A stretch of 64,000 nucleotides of DNA. It comes from Primulina eburnea. Lineage: Eukaryota > Streptophyta > Magnoliopsida > Lamiales > Gesneriaceae. Made by a program: the position numbers and the translations under genes. A model generated the notes under the pieces. It saw nothing but the letters and a program-made list of their open reading frames with translations, did not search any database and was not told where the DNA came from. Positions within the stretch are counted from its first letter, which is position 1. The number at the start of each line of letters is the position of its first letter. Below, piece by piece: positions 11,772 through 23,980 of this stretch. The stretch spans positions 28,324,329 to 28,388,328 of the forward strand of contig NC_133103.1 of the NCBI RefSeq assembly GCF_022965805.1. Reading direction: 5' to 3'.

Positions 11772-12677
11772 TCAATCATAATCTTTAAGAAGGTACATCC
11801 ATCTGCGTTGTCTTATATTCAGGTCCGACTGAGAGAATAAATACTTCAGGCTTTTATGGTCGGATAGGATCACAAACTTTTCTCCATATAAATAGTGACG
11901 CCAAATTTTTAAGGCAAACACAATGGCAGCTAATTCTAGATCATGAACTTGATACTTGCTCTCGTGGGGTTTTAGCTGCCGAGAAGCGTAGGCAATCACT
12001 TTTCCGTGTTGCATCAAAACACAACCTAAGCCCTTTAATGATGCATCCGTGCAAACAGTGAAACCACCCGAACCAGATGGAAGAGTAAGAACTGGTGTAG
12101 TGGTCAATCTCTTTTTCAACTCAAGAAAACTTGATTCACATTCATCAGACCAAATGAATTTCACATTTTTCTGTGTTAGGCGGGTAATCCGTTTAGCGAT
12201 TTTTGAAAATCCTTCGATGAATCGACGGTAATAACCAGCTAAGCCCATGAAACTTCGAATTTCAGGAACATTTGTTGTTCTAGACCAATTAATCATTGCT
12301 TCTACTTTGCTTGGATCAACTGAGATGCCAAACCGTGATATGACATGACCTAAGAACACCACACGATCTGGCCAAAACTCACATTTTGACAATTTAGCAT
12401 AAATTTGTTCTTTGCGAAGTATTTGTAGGACAATTCTCAAGTGTTCAGCGTGTTCCTCTTCAGATTTTGAATATACTAAAATATCATCAATAAAAACGAT
12501 AACAAATTGGTCAAGAAATTCCTTGAATATGCGATTCATTAGATCCATAAATACTGCTGGAGCATTTGTAACACAAAATGGCATTACCAGGAATTCAAAA
12601 TGACCGTATCTTGTCTGGAATGTTGTCTTTGGTATATCTTCGTTTCGTACTCGCAATTGATGATAACCGGAACGCAA
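11772..12677 (-). pseudogene. Pol: RT (partial) and RNase H, copy B
   Basis: 301 residues with RT FIDD and RNase H TDAS, HDLEL and SDHKS motifs, the last with the usual His. It ends at TGA after LLKDYD where copy A reads Cys, a copy-B-only nonsense change (TGT to TGA) that separates RNase H from integrase. RT motif A is deleted as in copy A. Confidence 0.9.
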
Positions 12678-12864
12678 ATGGGTACTTGTTCTTTATAGTA
12701 GCTTGGTTCAGTTGTCGATAATCAATGCACAACCGCATTGAACCATCTTTCTTGCGTACGAACAACACTGGGGCTCCCCATGGTGATACACTGGGTCTAA
12801 TGTAGCCTTTATTCAGTAATTCTTGCAACTGTTCCTTCAACTCCTTTAATTCTAAAGGGGCCAT
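12595..12864 (-). pseudogene. RT N-terminal part, copy B
   Basis: Identical in sense to the copy A segment: [24 protein letters not shown] and [10 protein letters not shown], then the same deletion after NKYP that removes motif A. Confidence 0.85.
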
Positions 12865-12899
12865 TCGGTATTAGAAATAGGAGTTGTCCCAGAATTTAA

Positions 12900-13835
12900 T
12901 TATATCGAGAATTCTATTTCCCTTGTTGGAGGAAATTCGGGTATTTCGTCGGGAAAAATATCTTGAAATTCATTCACAACTGGGATTTCAGACGATGTTG
13001 ATTCTACTTTCTCGGTGTCGACAGTATACACAAGGTATCCTTCGTTCCATTGGGATAATAAATGTGACATTTCCAAGGACGATATCAGGGGAATTTTGGC
13101 ACGTGAGCCCTTGTCATAGAAATTCCATTTTGTCCCAAAGTTAGGACGAAAACGGACTATTCCATGAAAACAGTCAATGGTTGCACGATATATTGTCATT
13201 GTATCCATCCCTACTATACAATCAAAATCATGCATCAATAGAATAATAAGGTTCAAATGTAGTTCATTATCTTCACAATTCAACACACAATCCAGTATCA
13301 TTCGAGTAGACATGATGATCTTGCCCATCGGAGTAGCAACCGAAATTGATGTAGGTAGTAAAACAGGAATCAAAGAATGTGATGTACTGAATGATTCAGA
13401 AATGAATGAATGGGATGCACCAATGTCAAATAATACTCGTGCAAGATAACCAGAGACAAAGCAATTACCTGCTATGACACTTCCTGGAGCCTCCTGAGCT
13501 TGGTCTTCAGTAAGTGCAAAAACACGGGCCTGGGGTTGGCTTGAGAAATTACGACTTCCCGAGGTTTGTTGCGGTGGTGCATATGACTGCTGCAAGGATT
13601 TGGCAGATGCTGTACCTCTTCCGGTACTAGATCCTCCACGAAATCCTCCTTGGAATGGTTGTGAAATATTTTTCTTAGATGGGAAAACCCTTGCATAATG
13701 ACCTTCCTGACCACATTCCCAACAAGAGCCATAAACCCCGACACATTGTTCACTAAAATGCCTGCCTCCACAACGGTCACTATAGGGACCAGAATAAGTT
13801 GTTATTTGAGATTCACCCTGTTTGAAGATAACCAC
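12900..13835 (-). pseudogene. Gag zinc knuckles and protease, copy B
   Basis: Same layout and lesions as in copy A: Ser for Cys in the first knuckle, Phe for the last Cys in the second, Asp-Ile-Gly in the protease, and a stop after REIEFSI. A few differences (for example CWECGQ here against CRECGQ in A) show independent drift since the duplication. Confidence 0.88.
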
Positions 13836-14589
13836 TAGAATTAGAAGAAACTGATCCAGATTTCTTGAACATCTTTCCTTTAGCTTTCAAATTTTGTTGG
13901 GTGGTTAATCTGTTATCGGTAGGAACAAACGAAGCACTTCCCCTCTTAAGTCCAGCTTCTGCATTTTTTGCTCTTTCGACTGCCTCCACAAATCCAGTAC
14001 GTAGTCCCGACACGACATAAGTATAAATGTTGTTGTTTAGTCCATTCACGAAACGATTATATTTTGCTTTTGGGTTTGCTGCTACATGTGGTGCGTATTT
14101 TAGCATTGCAGTAAAAGTAGAGGTATATTCAGCTACAAACATATTCCATTGTCGTAGGCTGTTGAACTCATTCTCTTTTTTGGTATAGAAAGATGGTGGA
14201 GAAAATTGTTCAGTGAATTGAGTTTTGAAGACAGTCCAACTTACCTCGATTCCTTGTTCATCAAGTCCCATCTTGGCGGCTTCCCACCAATCTCTCGCAC
14301 GATCCTTCAGTTGGTATAATGCAAGCTTATACTTTTGATTATCAGTATATTCCATTAAACTGAACAGGTACTCAATATCTTTAAGCCATGATTCAGATTT
14401 TTCAGCATCCTCAGTACCAAAGAATCTTGTGGGACGCAATTTTCGGAATCTTGAAACAATCTCATCCATCGTGATTTGTACAAATTGATCAGCAAAGTGC
14501 TCCACTGGATTTTCTTCTGTCATAGGAGTTTCTATATATATCCTAGGACGACCACGACCGCGTCCACTTCGTCGTCCTCTTGTAGCCAT
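13813..14589 (-). pseudogene. Gag capsid region, copy B
   Basis: 258 residues starting MATRGRRSGRGRGRPR with the same Gag core motifs as copy A (RDWWEAAKMG, FKTQFTEQF). About a dozen residue differences from A; some, such as VSGLRTG for VLGLPTG, keep what looks like the family residue. The frame is lost at the same point before the zinc knuckles. Confidence 0.88.
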
Positions 14590-14776
14590 CTATAAAAGCC
14601 AATAAATAAATATATACACAAGAAATATTATCAATGTACTATATAAATCTACAAACATAAAATATATAGGTGCATATAGGCAATTAATTAATTTTCACGT
14701 AACTCTCGTGAGACCATAAGCTTATGGAAGCATTTCCACCTATACTTCGATACTTTGAGCAATTTCCCAGTTATTT

Positions 14777-14788
14777 GCTCTGATACCA
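14777..14788 (-). promoter_or_regulatory. Primer-binding site (tRNA-iMet), copy B
   Basis: TGGTATCAGAGC on the minus strand, five bases from the start of LTR C at 14794. Confidence 0.9.
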
Positions 14789-14793
14789 CTAAG

Positions 14794-15130
14794 TGTGGGT
14801 CCCTTGATTCTCAACAATAATTATAATATATTATTTAATTTAATTACCGTTTTAACTCTGCAGCGGAGAATGAAATTTTAAAATTTAATGTCAACGTGGG
14901 CCCAGACAGTTCGTTTCAAAAGATATTCAATATTATATAGTATAAAAATATAATACGTATAATTATTAGCTGAGACACTGGAATTAACATGTTTACTAAA
15001 TTCATATAAATATTTATATTGTTAGTATTTGTCTTTAACCAAAACGCATATCATCCCTGATTAGTTCAACGTCATACCGTTTTACATATTAGTGCTCGAA
15101 TAAATATTACATAACAAAATATACCGAGCC

Positions 15131-15193
<63 letters not shown>

Positions 15194-17233
15194 TATATAT
15201 ATTTGTGCATCTTTATTTTAGCTCCTCCCTCACAGCATCTGAATCGGCACGTATACTGACCAAGTCACCCTTACTGAGAAGTATGATAAAATGGGGTCTG
15301 TCCCCATCACTAACATCAACCCAGGGCAATCGTAAAATATCTCCTCTACTAGTGCTAATGCTCCATCTATGAACATGATAGTATAAGTGCTTTCCTCATA
15401 CGGCTCCTCACTCAGAAGTACGATGGATGCCATGTTGCCCTGATTATCAACCACACACAGAAGATAATCGCCCCGAGGGGTAAGCAATAGCCCAGTATGA
15501 AAATACCGAAATAAAAACAACATGAATTGTAACGAATGATACATGTATGCAATGCATGATCAGGGTATATACACATGCACGGGAAATAAGTATAGCGGAA
15601 GCTGCACAATCAGTAAATGCAGCAAATAACAGCTCAATCAACAGGCAAGGCTCGGCTACACTGCCGTAGCGACCACTCCTCCCCAGTCTACTACCGTGTG
15701 CCGGTCAGCTCGCCCAGGACTACGGACGTACTGCGCCTTATCGGCCTACAACATCTCTCGGGCTAGTCGCAGCTCCGTACCATCCAAACAATCTCCTCGA
15801 ATCCAAACACCATGTCGAAGGAAGTAAAAACTGGAATCGAGGCACAATATGCAATGCAATGTCATGTCATGCATCAGTGCTACATATATAGAAAATAAGT
15901 GTGTGTAAAATATTTTTGTTTTAGTGCATCGATGTTGTGTAATGTCACAAATAATCCATGTAAACAATTTAATGTCATGTAATTCATGTTCAACAAATAT
16001 CAAACTTTACAAATACCTGTTGTATGTTACCCGGTAATAACATACCTTATTATGAATTTATTTCAACGAGTGGAATTTAGATCCGTAAAATCCTTGATCT
16101 ATTATATAGAAAAGAATAGATAAATTTTAACTCCATTTACTTGGCTAACACTAGACACGTTAAATATAATTTGATACAATTTCAATTCAAACAACTTCAA
16201 CAATAAATTTTTAATTCATCTAATTAAAATTGAGATTCAGTAAATTTTCGTAATTCATAATTCCAAATTGTATATATTATATAATGTTATAGTCTTGCAA
16301 AATAGTCATGAAACTCAATTTATTAAATCACATAAAATTATAAATGTTCCTGATTATTATAATTATTCATTCTCAACTCAAGATTCATGACTTGTAATTC
16401 CAATATCATCAAAAGTCCAAAATAACAGTAAGGTATGAACACCCATTCTTAAATAATTTCTTAAAGTCTTGTACAATGACATTCTAAGCAAAACATGTAA
16501 TTGGATTGGCTCTTACATAAACTAGTAAGTTATATAAATATTCAACATTTAGTACACGAAATACACTAATGATTTCAAACATAAAGGTTGGAAAAAAAGT
16601 GATTCAATTGCTAAATACTTAGTATTTCTACACATACATTTAACAGCTTATATATATGTGTATATTTACTAAATTTCAATAGTTGGCACATTATCATATA
16701 TATTTATGGTAGGAAAATAAAAGTAATTTTTGAAACCTTTCTTACCTTTCCCGAGACCTACAAGTGATGATGGAGAATTTCTTCAGTGTATTATTATTGT
16801 TGGCTTATTATTAAAGTTTTAAGAGTTCAGTTCTTCAATACAAAATTTACTTGAAAACATCTTCTTATATAGTTGCAATCTCCTTGTTTATTTCCTTCGA
16901 TACCAAGTTTCAAGGATGCAAACAAAACTAATCATTTTGGAAGCAAGTTGCATTCTAGCAATTACTTAAGTGAAATTTGTTTTCACTATTTCACTTCTTG
17001 AAATAATATATTAGTATAGTTATATTATATTATTTTTACCCTTATCTTATCATTTAATTTGAATGTTATATTTATTTTATAATACATATATGTATAGTGG
17101 ATACGTGCTTGGCTTTCTTCCATACATGTATATTTTAATATGAAAAATATATATACATATAATTATTTTACATTCTTAACTTAGTTTTGGATATTTTATT
17201 CTAATTGATGTGACAATAAATTTCAAGGCCTTA
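14794..17233 (-). mobile_element. LTR C (5' LTR of copy B)
   Basis: It aligns with LTR B from TGTGGGTCCC on, but its (TA)n tract at 15134-15201 is much longer. On the right it matches through AAGGCCTTA and then passes into unrelated sequence (ATAGGCCTAAGC), so the terminal CA of the LTR has been lost or altered. Non-coding. Confidence 0.88.
15134..15201. repeat. (TA)n microsatellite in LTR C
   Basis: About 68 bp of almost pure TA with one slip. The corresponding tract in LTR B (8014-8033) is about 20 bp, so it expanded after the LTRs were duplicated. Confidence 0.9.
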
Positions 17234-17600
17234 ATAGGCCTAAGCTTGCACTAGGAGTTTTAAAACAAATAAATAAGCCTAAACTCTACCCCAAAACCCT
17301 TACAAACTCACACCTTACACGCAAGGACTCTCCGTTCCCCCTCAAACACAGCACACACGAAAATTTCTTCAAGGGAAAGCATCAGTTTTCTAAGGATTTT
17401 CAGCCTAGGGATTTCTTCGTCGTCGTTTTTTGCATCTCAACATAATTGTTGAGCGTAATTCATGCAAGGCACGCCATAACTTTCTTTCAAACATCCTTCA
17501 CTCTATATTATGTATATTGGATTAACCTTGCATGGAAAATATGCTGCACAAGATTTATTTTCGTTTTTATGGGCATATGTGCATATAACTTGTGTTTTGT

Positions 17601-18202
17601 AGATTTAAAACTCTTCCTATTAGTGCATAAATGGGCTGCCATAGTAGAGTAACATGGAGGGATGTTTTTCCAACACAAATAGGGTCCCTAGGTGCAAAAA
17701 TGAAGGCTGCACACGCTTAGGGGAAGGCTGGAACTAAAATATTGCTTCTGTGGTTCACAAGGGTCGGTTAAGGGGTTATCCATCGCATGGCTCGGCCAGG
17801 GATTGACCAGGGCTAGGGTTGGACGTGGTTGGGTGTGAGGAGGAGTCCTAGTCACGCTAGGACTCAAGCACGGCGGCTTGGGAAGAGTCCTAGCTCAGGC
17901 TAGGGAAAAGTCCAAGTGAGCTAGGACTCTTCCCAAGCCAACCGAAAATAACAGCGAGTGTAGGGGGGATCGCAGCTTGCCCAGGGTCCAGGCTAGGTCT
18001 TTCAAGGTCCTAAGAGGGTCCAGAGTGTGAGGGCTAGCCATAATATTGATGTTGTTGAGGGACTTGATGGTTGATCTTGCTGGACTGAAGTTGCACATAA
18101 CTCGTGGACCAGCGCTAGTTTTTCCGCATTTATGATTTAAAGTTTACGTTAAAAATTTTAAGATTTTTATGATGCTTTTTGAGTGGTTTTTGAGAGGGTG
18201 TT
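17601..18202. repeat. Tandem duplication, unit 1
   Basis: This unit starts AGATTTAAAACTCTTCC and runs 602 bp to the same words at 18203. It differs from unit 2 by a few single bases and short indels, so the duplication is recent. It includes the hairpin at 17875-17939. Confidence 0.92.
17875..17939. repeat. Perfect 23-bp inverted repeat (hairpin), unit 1
   Basis: The arms 17875-17897 and 17917-17939 are exact reverse complements (core GAAGAGTCCTAGCTCA) around a 19-base loop. A smaller dyad, GAGTCCTAG / CTAGGACTC with a 5-base centre, lies just before it at about 17843-17865. The structure is repeated in unit 2 at 18478-18540 with a 22-bp stem. Confidence 0.9.
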
Positions 18203-18806
18203 AGATTTAAAACTCTTCCTATTAGTGCATAAATGGGGTGCCATAGTAGAGTAACATGGAGGGATGTTTTTCCAACACAAATAGGGTCCCTAGGTGCAAA
18301 AATGAAGGCTGCACACGCTTAGGGGAAGGCTGGAACTAAAATATTGCTTCTGTGGTTCACAAGGGTCGGTTAAGGGGTTATCCATCACATGGCTCGGCCA
18401 GGGATTGACCAGGGCTAGGGTTGGACGTGGTTGGGTGTGAGGAGGAGTCCTAGTCACGCTAGGACTCAAGCACGACAGCTTGGGAAGAGTCCTAGCTCAG
18501 GCTAGGGAAAAGTCCAAGTGAGCTAGGACTCTTCCCAAGCCAACCGAAAATAACAGCGAGTGTAGGGGGGGATCGCAGCTTGCCCAGGGTCCAGGCTAGG
18601 TCTTTCAAGGTCCTAAGAGGGTCCAGAGTGTGAGGGCTAGCCATAATATTGATGTTGTTGAGGGACTTGATGGTTTGATCTTGCTGGACTGAAGTTGCAC
18701 ATAACTCTTGGACCAGCGCTAGTTTTTCCGCATTTATGATTTAAAGTTTACGTTAAAAATTTTAAGATTTTTATGATGCTTTTTGAGTGGTTTTTGAGAG
18801 GGTGTT
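18203..18806. repeat. Tandem duplication, unit 2
   Basis: Second copy, 604 bp, ending in GAGAGGGTGTT as unit 1 does. After 18807 the sequence continues AGATTTAGGTTT, so only the first six bases of a third copy exist, fitting unequal exchange or slippage at a very short repeat. Confidence 0.92.
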
Positions 18807-20249
18807 AGATTTAGGTTTATTTTGAAATATTGCTAAGTTAGGTTATGTAAACGATTGACGGTTTTATGTTTTGAATTATTTTCCTTTGAATTTTCAAATA
18901 CAGTTAGTGGTTTTATTTTTAAGTGATACAAGGTTATTTTAAATATAGTTAGATATATAGTAGCATTCGGCCAAAATGTTAGAGGGAAAAAAGATTTAGT
19001 ATATTATAAAGAAAAACGAGTAGTGGGCGTCTCAGTAAGATCCAATCTTGGCAATACTTCGTAGTCACCAAACTTAAAATGCGAGATAACCAGGTGCATC
19101 AAAATCATAAACTCTCATATTTTAGTTTTACTATTTTCTATAGTTTGAACGGATATTGTATCGTTGGTTTTTGTTTCTTGTACATTTTTTTTCGTTTTGT
19201 GCTCAAAAACTCGGTTTTAGTAGCAAAGAGAATGAGAAGAATGCACATCTGATATTCAAAGAAAAGGCTCTCTCCTATTGGGAAGGAAAATATTGTTGCA
19301 GATGAAGTGGGGTAACCTGCAGTAACAAAAACAGAAAAATCACCCAACACAACCTAAGAAACAGGTATTCTGGTGGTGGTAAGAGGGTTATGGGGAGGGG
19401 AACAAGCTATGTGGTGAGACAGAAGTTTTTTAAGCAGTTTATGGCAATAAAAAGCTCTGTTAGTTTATAGCATTGAATGAACACACTTCAGTTCGTGGCA
19501 GTGAAAGCTCTTAACAATATTTTTAAGGAATGAGCTTCAAAGTTATTGGATGTAGCTTCTTCCCTGAATACTTTATAATATATGACCAACATTTGCATAC
19601 AAACTGGTGCATGCCTTGCAGAACTAGAGCTTCCTTGTATATATAATATCATATTATAATATATAATATAAATATTTTTAAATTCAATTATTCTACAACT
19701 CGAATCAAGCGATGAAGCTATTTGGTGTAACTCGTTAGCTCTCTACTTGGAGAGTGGTGTCCTACCAAATTCAATGCAAGATTTCCAAAACAATGCCAAT
19801 TAAATGCACATACATACATGTGTGATTGTGTACCCATGCAAGTTGTATGAATGGACATCTCCATGCCCTAACCAATGAAACATGTCATTTACATCACATA
19901 TGTTATTCTCAAGCTCAAGCGACCTTTTGTCTTTATTTTAGGCATCTGATTAAACTAGGATCATGTTTAGAATATACGGTACACTTTCTAATGAGTCTCA
20001 TGATATTATGTTTAGAGGAAGATCTCATAAGACCTTTTGCATATTCAATGAATTTATCTATGCAGCTTGCATGAGTATACAGATAAGTAATTGTCATAAT
20101 TGGATTAAACCATAAAATTTTATTAAAATAAAATTGTTTTTACATAAGAGTCAATGAAACCCAAGCCACAAGTTGTCTTGCTAGGCATCTACTGTAACGA
20201 TCTCACACTTGTATTATAGCTACCTAGCCATAGATTTTAGACACATTGC
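18807..20249. other. No recognisable feature
   Basis: AT-rich sequence. The first 300 bp probably continue the LTR-like region. A 70-codon minus-strand open frame at 19138-19350 resembles nothing I know. Near 20090-20180 the words around CCCAAGCCACAAGTTGTCTTGC may belong to the 3' end or LTR of the adjoining copia remnant, but no boundary is visible. Confidence 0.5.
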
Positions 20250-20890
20250 TTCACAATATTTCTCAAACAATGGTCAAGGAAGGGGCTCTGTCAGTGGACC
20301 AGCAATGTTATCTGTAGAGGCGACTCCCTCTAGAAATATGTCTCCTCTTCCCACAATCTCTCGGATTATGTGGAACTTCCTTAGTATATTTTGATAAATG
20401 ATCAGGCATCGGTTCTTTTGCTTGCGCATCGGCACGATGTTTTTTCAGTAGACTGAGACTTGATAAACTGTTTGAGGAATGACACACAACTCTTAAATGA
20501 AATTCCTCATCCAAACCGCTTCCTTTGATGCAGCCGATACACCTATGTATTCGGCCTTAGTAGTTGAATCCGTTGTGATGTCTTGCTTGGAACTCTTCCA
20601 AGAGACAATATCACCATTTAGCTAGAATTCAAATGCAGATGTTGATTTTGAATCATGCACATCTTATTAGAAGATATAATCATTATGGCCTTCCAATTTT
20701 AATTCTCCATTCCCATAAACCAATGGCAAATTCTTAGTTCTTATCAAGTACTTACGAATTTCCTTCACGGCTTTCCAATGCAATGGACTGGGATTTGATG
20801 ATATCTGCTTGCAACGCTCAGTGCATATGCAATATCGTGTCGGGTAGTTATCATACCATACATTATAATATCTTAACAGATACATAATAT
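20250..20890 (-). pseudogene. Ty1/copia RT end and RNase H remnant
   Basis: Minus-strand translation shows a decayed copia RNase H region: NPSPLHWKAVKEIRKYLIRT (end of RT), LVYGNGELKLEGHND, then VSWKSSKQDITTDSTTKAEY with the RNase H core, followed by AQAKEP and a decayed IREIVGRGDI-like end. Several frames and stops are needed, so it is an old fossil. Its HWKAVKEI type differs from the RT at 44997-45112 and 62146-62738, which covers the same segment, so it is a separate copia element. Confidence 0.8.
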
Positions 20891-21130
20891 GGAATGCGGA
20901 ATCACATGTAGCAGAACTTGATCAGAAGCAAGCTCAGTAATATGATCGAAGGCAAACTGCTACTTGTACTTTCTTGTTGTTGCTCTCTGTGCGGCAGTAG
21001 AAGTCAAACCATTTCGATGCATGTTCTGAAGATCTTGCACTTTAAACCATGAAGACATGAACTTCATCCAGACATATTCTTCGATGGTTTCCATCAAAGT
21101 CTCCAAATGAGGAAGTGTCCTTGGTGTAAC
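20891..21130. other. Unidentified flank of element 3
   Basis: About 240 bp between the copia remnant and element 3. The minus strand has an open stretch (PHLETLMETIEEYVWMKFM) that may be decayed coding sequence, but I do not recognise it. It ends in GTAAC, the target duplication of element 3. Confidence 0.4.
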
Positions 21131-22462
21131 TGTAGTGCCCAAATTCAGTACACGTAAAGAACCCATGCACTTATTTAATTTTTAAATCATTATTTAATTT
21201 TAAAATGATTTTTTTAGCCATGCATAATCTATTTAATTTGCATTATTTTAAATTATTTATATTTATGTGATGAACGTTAAAATATTTCACCAGCCTCATG
21301 TTTCAGGCGACTATTCGATGCGGGATCGAGTAAAAATGAGACCGGGGACGATTTTGGCAATTTTTAAACGTGATGTTGAATTTTAAGTTAAGATCAGGGC
21401 CTTTCAAATAATTTATTTAGTTTTAGCATTCTAAAATCCTAAGTTATTTATTTGAGTGAGTTTAGAATTTTAAAACTTTAAAGTTTAGCAAGTGTGCTTT
21501 TTATCTTTTTTAAACACAAAACTCACGCACGCACCCACTTTTACACACTCCTATACACGACACAAAACACACACATATTTCATTCAAAACTTTTACTATT
21601 TTCAGGAGAGAAAACCTACGGTTCTTCTACCTTATAGCAGCCGCCCCATTTTCTCTGAAATTCCAGGAAACTTTCGCCACTTTCGTTAAAAGAAAATAGT
21701 GCCACGTTCGCCCCGGATCAACCTGGCTTCCTTCCCGCGTCAGAGTCGTCGTTTTGGTAACGTTAAAGATTTAAAGGCACGTATATTCTATTTTTCTTGC
21801 GTCCATCATGTCATAGTATGTGTTGCGTTGTTTTTATGCATAAAAATACATGTGTGATGTGTAAAGTTTCAGCAGAAATTGTTTAGATCGCATTTTGAAC
21901 GTTTATGGATCTGAAAATCTCATTTTTGTTGTTCTTTTAAATACTGCGATTTTTTGGTCCCTTTCTGGAAACATGTTGAACATATGAAACGTAGAATTTT
22001 TTGATACCTTCTATTTGATATAAAATTCGAAATATTTGGATAAAACTTGAGTGAGTTATGACCTTCTTCGTGGGATTGTTCAAACTGCGTTTTCTGAAAA
22101 AATATGTTATTGATGCGTTCTTGAAGTTTTATGGTTGCAGGCTTCGTTGGAGATCAACGGGTGGTCGCTGCTGCATTTAGGTATGTCGTTTATGTTGTTG
22201 GGATGGCGATTAACGTTTCGTTTCACGTCGTTAGGCACTGGGGAGATTGAGTAGTCGTCAAAATTGTTTTGTTGTCAGAAGTCGTGTTCACGGGTTTATT
22301 GAGTTACTTGTGATGTCTGGATGTTTTGGCACAATTGAATAGGCTCGAGTCAGTGTTATAGTATCCTAGGATGGGCCTCGAGGTGTCGATTCATGGTCCG
22401 TACAATCGAGTTAGGGAGATTAAGCATCATGTGTACTGAATTTCCGTAGGTTCGCGTCAACA

Positions 22463-22660
22463 GTGGGTACACGGACCTTCACCCGACCTCTACACGGGTT
22501 TCGTGCCTTGGTTCTTCCGAAGTGTCTTTTTCCAGTGCCTACAAGGACCCATAGATGGACCCTAGCATGGGATCCGTGTCCCTCCTCCTTTTCGGGGTGT
22601 CTTTCCAGAGCCTACACGGACCCGTAGCCGGACCTGGGCACGGGGTTCGTGTACCTCCTG
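22463..22660. repeat. Three dyad repeats with GGACC / GGTCC arms
   Basis: Three units of about 60-75 bp, each starting near CACGGACC and ending near GGTCCGTG with a GC-rich middle, so each could fold back. The same array is at 38264-38455 in the 3' LTR, where the arms are better kept (up to 11 bp, TACACGGACCC with GGGTCCGTGTA). Confidence 0.8.
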
Positions 22661-23020
22661 TTTTGGAATAGTTTAGGCTCCCTTTTTTAAGATTTGTTTT
22701 GGGGTTCTATGTCATGGTTTAGTACGATGATTAAACGAGGTCAAGTCCTGGGTGATCTAGAATGTCATAAGCTACTGATTTATTTCGGTGGTGAGCACGA
22801 GTACCTACGTCTAAGATATGAAAAATAAGTGTTTGAATTCATGCTAGTATGTGCAGCAGTGGCCCCCAAGCGAGATCCAACGAATATCTCAGCGCCAAGT
22901 AAGTATGTTCGACGTGCAAAAGAAAATATTTTAAGTTTTTGAGATATGCTAAACGTCTTGTGACCAAATTATGAATGAGTTTGGAAGTCGATGAACGTGG
23001 CCGAGGACCTCTCTACCCCG

Positions 23021-23110
23021 TTAAAGCATGAACGGGTTTAGATCAGGATTGGAAAAGCGTTAAAGCATGAACGGGGACCAATCCAACTGTTAAAGCATGA
23101 ACGGGGATCT
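23021..23110. repeat. Direct repeat GTTAAAGCATGAACGGG, three copies
   Basis: Three near-identical copies spaced about 31-37 bp apart. The 3' LTR has the same three with more mutations (38818-38900). Confidence 0.85.
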
Positions 23111-23750
23111 CATGTATGTGGTAGTGGATTTTTCTCTGTCAGATCAATACTATGGTTTAGTCTGATAAGGAGAATTATGTTATGGGTGACTTGCTTTGAA
23201 ACACGCCTCTACGCAAAATGATGAAGTTTATGTATGTTCATATATGTACAAGTATGCAAGCATGTTTAAGAGAAGTTTCACGTATAGCACGTCTATGTAT
23301 GTATGTAAGTTCAAGCTTTTATATGCAAGTTCAAGTTTCAGTATGTAAGTCCTATTTTAAATTCGCATGTGGTTTTATTATGTATTACTTGCTACTTCCA
23401 GTTTATACGTGTTGAGTCTTTAGACTCACTACTTGATCGATGCAGGTGAGGATGCATTTGAGGAGACGAGAGATGTGGACCAGTGAGCTGGCTTGGGCTG
23501 AGCGGGAGGCTAAACCCGAGGATCGCATGTTTTTAAGAATTTATGGAAGTTTGAAATACTCTTATTTATGTTACTGATTATGAGATCTTAAACAAGTACT
23601 TTTGGAAAACTTTATTTTGAGATCTTTGGTTGCAACTATGTTGAGAGGAATTGTTTATTTTATCGAATTTCGAAGGTTCGCCATTTATTTAAGAAGATTT
23701 TTAATTTTTCCGCAAATTTCAAGTAGTTCAAAATTACGGTACATTACAGT

Positions 23751-23762
23751 TGGTATCAGAGC
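23751..23762 (+). promoter_or_regulatory. Primer-binding site (tRNA-iMet), element 3
   Basis: TGGTATCAGAGC two bases after the 5' LTR end. Confidence 0.92.
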
Positions 23763-23980
23763 GGTGTTCTTGTAAAGGTTATGCCTATTGCTAGTCGCAA
23801 GAAGCTCACGAAGTCACACCTCAAGTCTGTAAGTTTTAAGGTTTTAAATTCATGTTATGTAGTAAGCATTAAGTTCTGATTTCATCATGTGCATATTAAA
23901 GTTCAAGTACGTGCATCTTATGTTATTTATATCATATTCATGCATGTTGGGCTTACGTGTTGGGTAAACTCTGGAACAGT

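Larger units (their letters stand above)
981..17233 (-). mobile_element. Composite Ty3 chromovirus: LTR A - internal A - LTR B - internal B - LTR C
   Basis: Two internal regions (2948-7673 and 10068-14793) lie in tandem at a 7120-bp period, with one shared LTR between them and one at each end. Both have a tRNA-iMet primer site, gag, protease, RT-RNase H-integrase and a chromodomain-like tail in order on the minus strand. The internals are nearly identical by eye (about 1% different, not counted) and share the same inactivating lesions, which suggests unequal recombination between LTRs of one dead element rather than two insertions. LTR A is cut at 980 by another LTR. LTR C ends at CCTTA without the expected CA, and no target duplication can be checked because the left end is off the window. 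Confidence 0.85.
17234..18806 (+). mobile_element. Truncated LTR-like sequence with an internal tandem duplication
   Basis: The layout recalls the solo LTR at 58601-62010 read on the minus strand: AGGCCTAA start, CACACA-rich stretch, TTCTTCGTCGTCG, then a GAGTCCTAGC-rich hairpin region. I therefore read it as a 5'-truncated LTR of a related family in plus orientation; similarity is by pattern only. From 17601 a unit of about 603 bp occurs twice. No start TG, primer site or convincing coding region is visible. Confidence 0.55.
21131..23748 (+). mobile_element. 5' LTR of element 3
   Basis: 2618 bp, TGTAGTGCCC to ACATTACA. It contains three imperfect hairpin repeats with ACACGGACC / GGTCCGTGT arms (22463-22660) and a three-fold GTTAAAGCATGAACGGG repeat (23021-23110). 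Its last part has the CTCACTA...GATGCAGGTGAG stretch that recurs in several Ty3 LTRs here (39228, 44630). Non-coding. Confidence 0.92.

Noticed and set aside
19138..19350. Minus-strand 70-codon frame as an exon
   Set aside because: No recognisable domain and no neighbouring exons.
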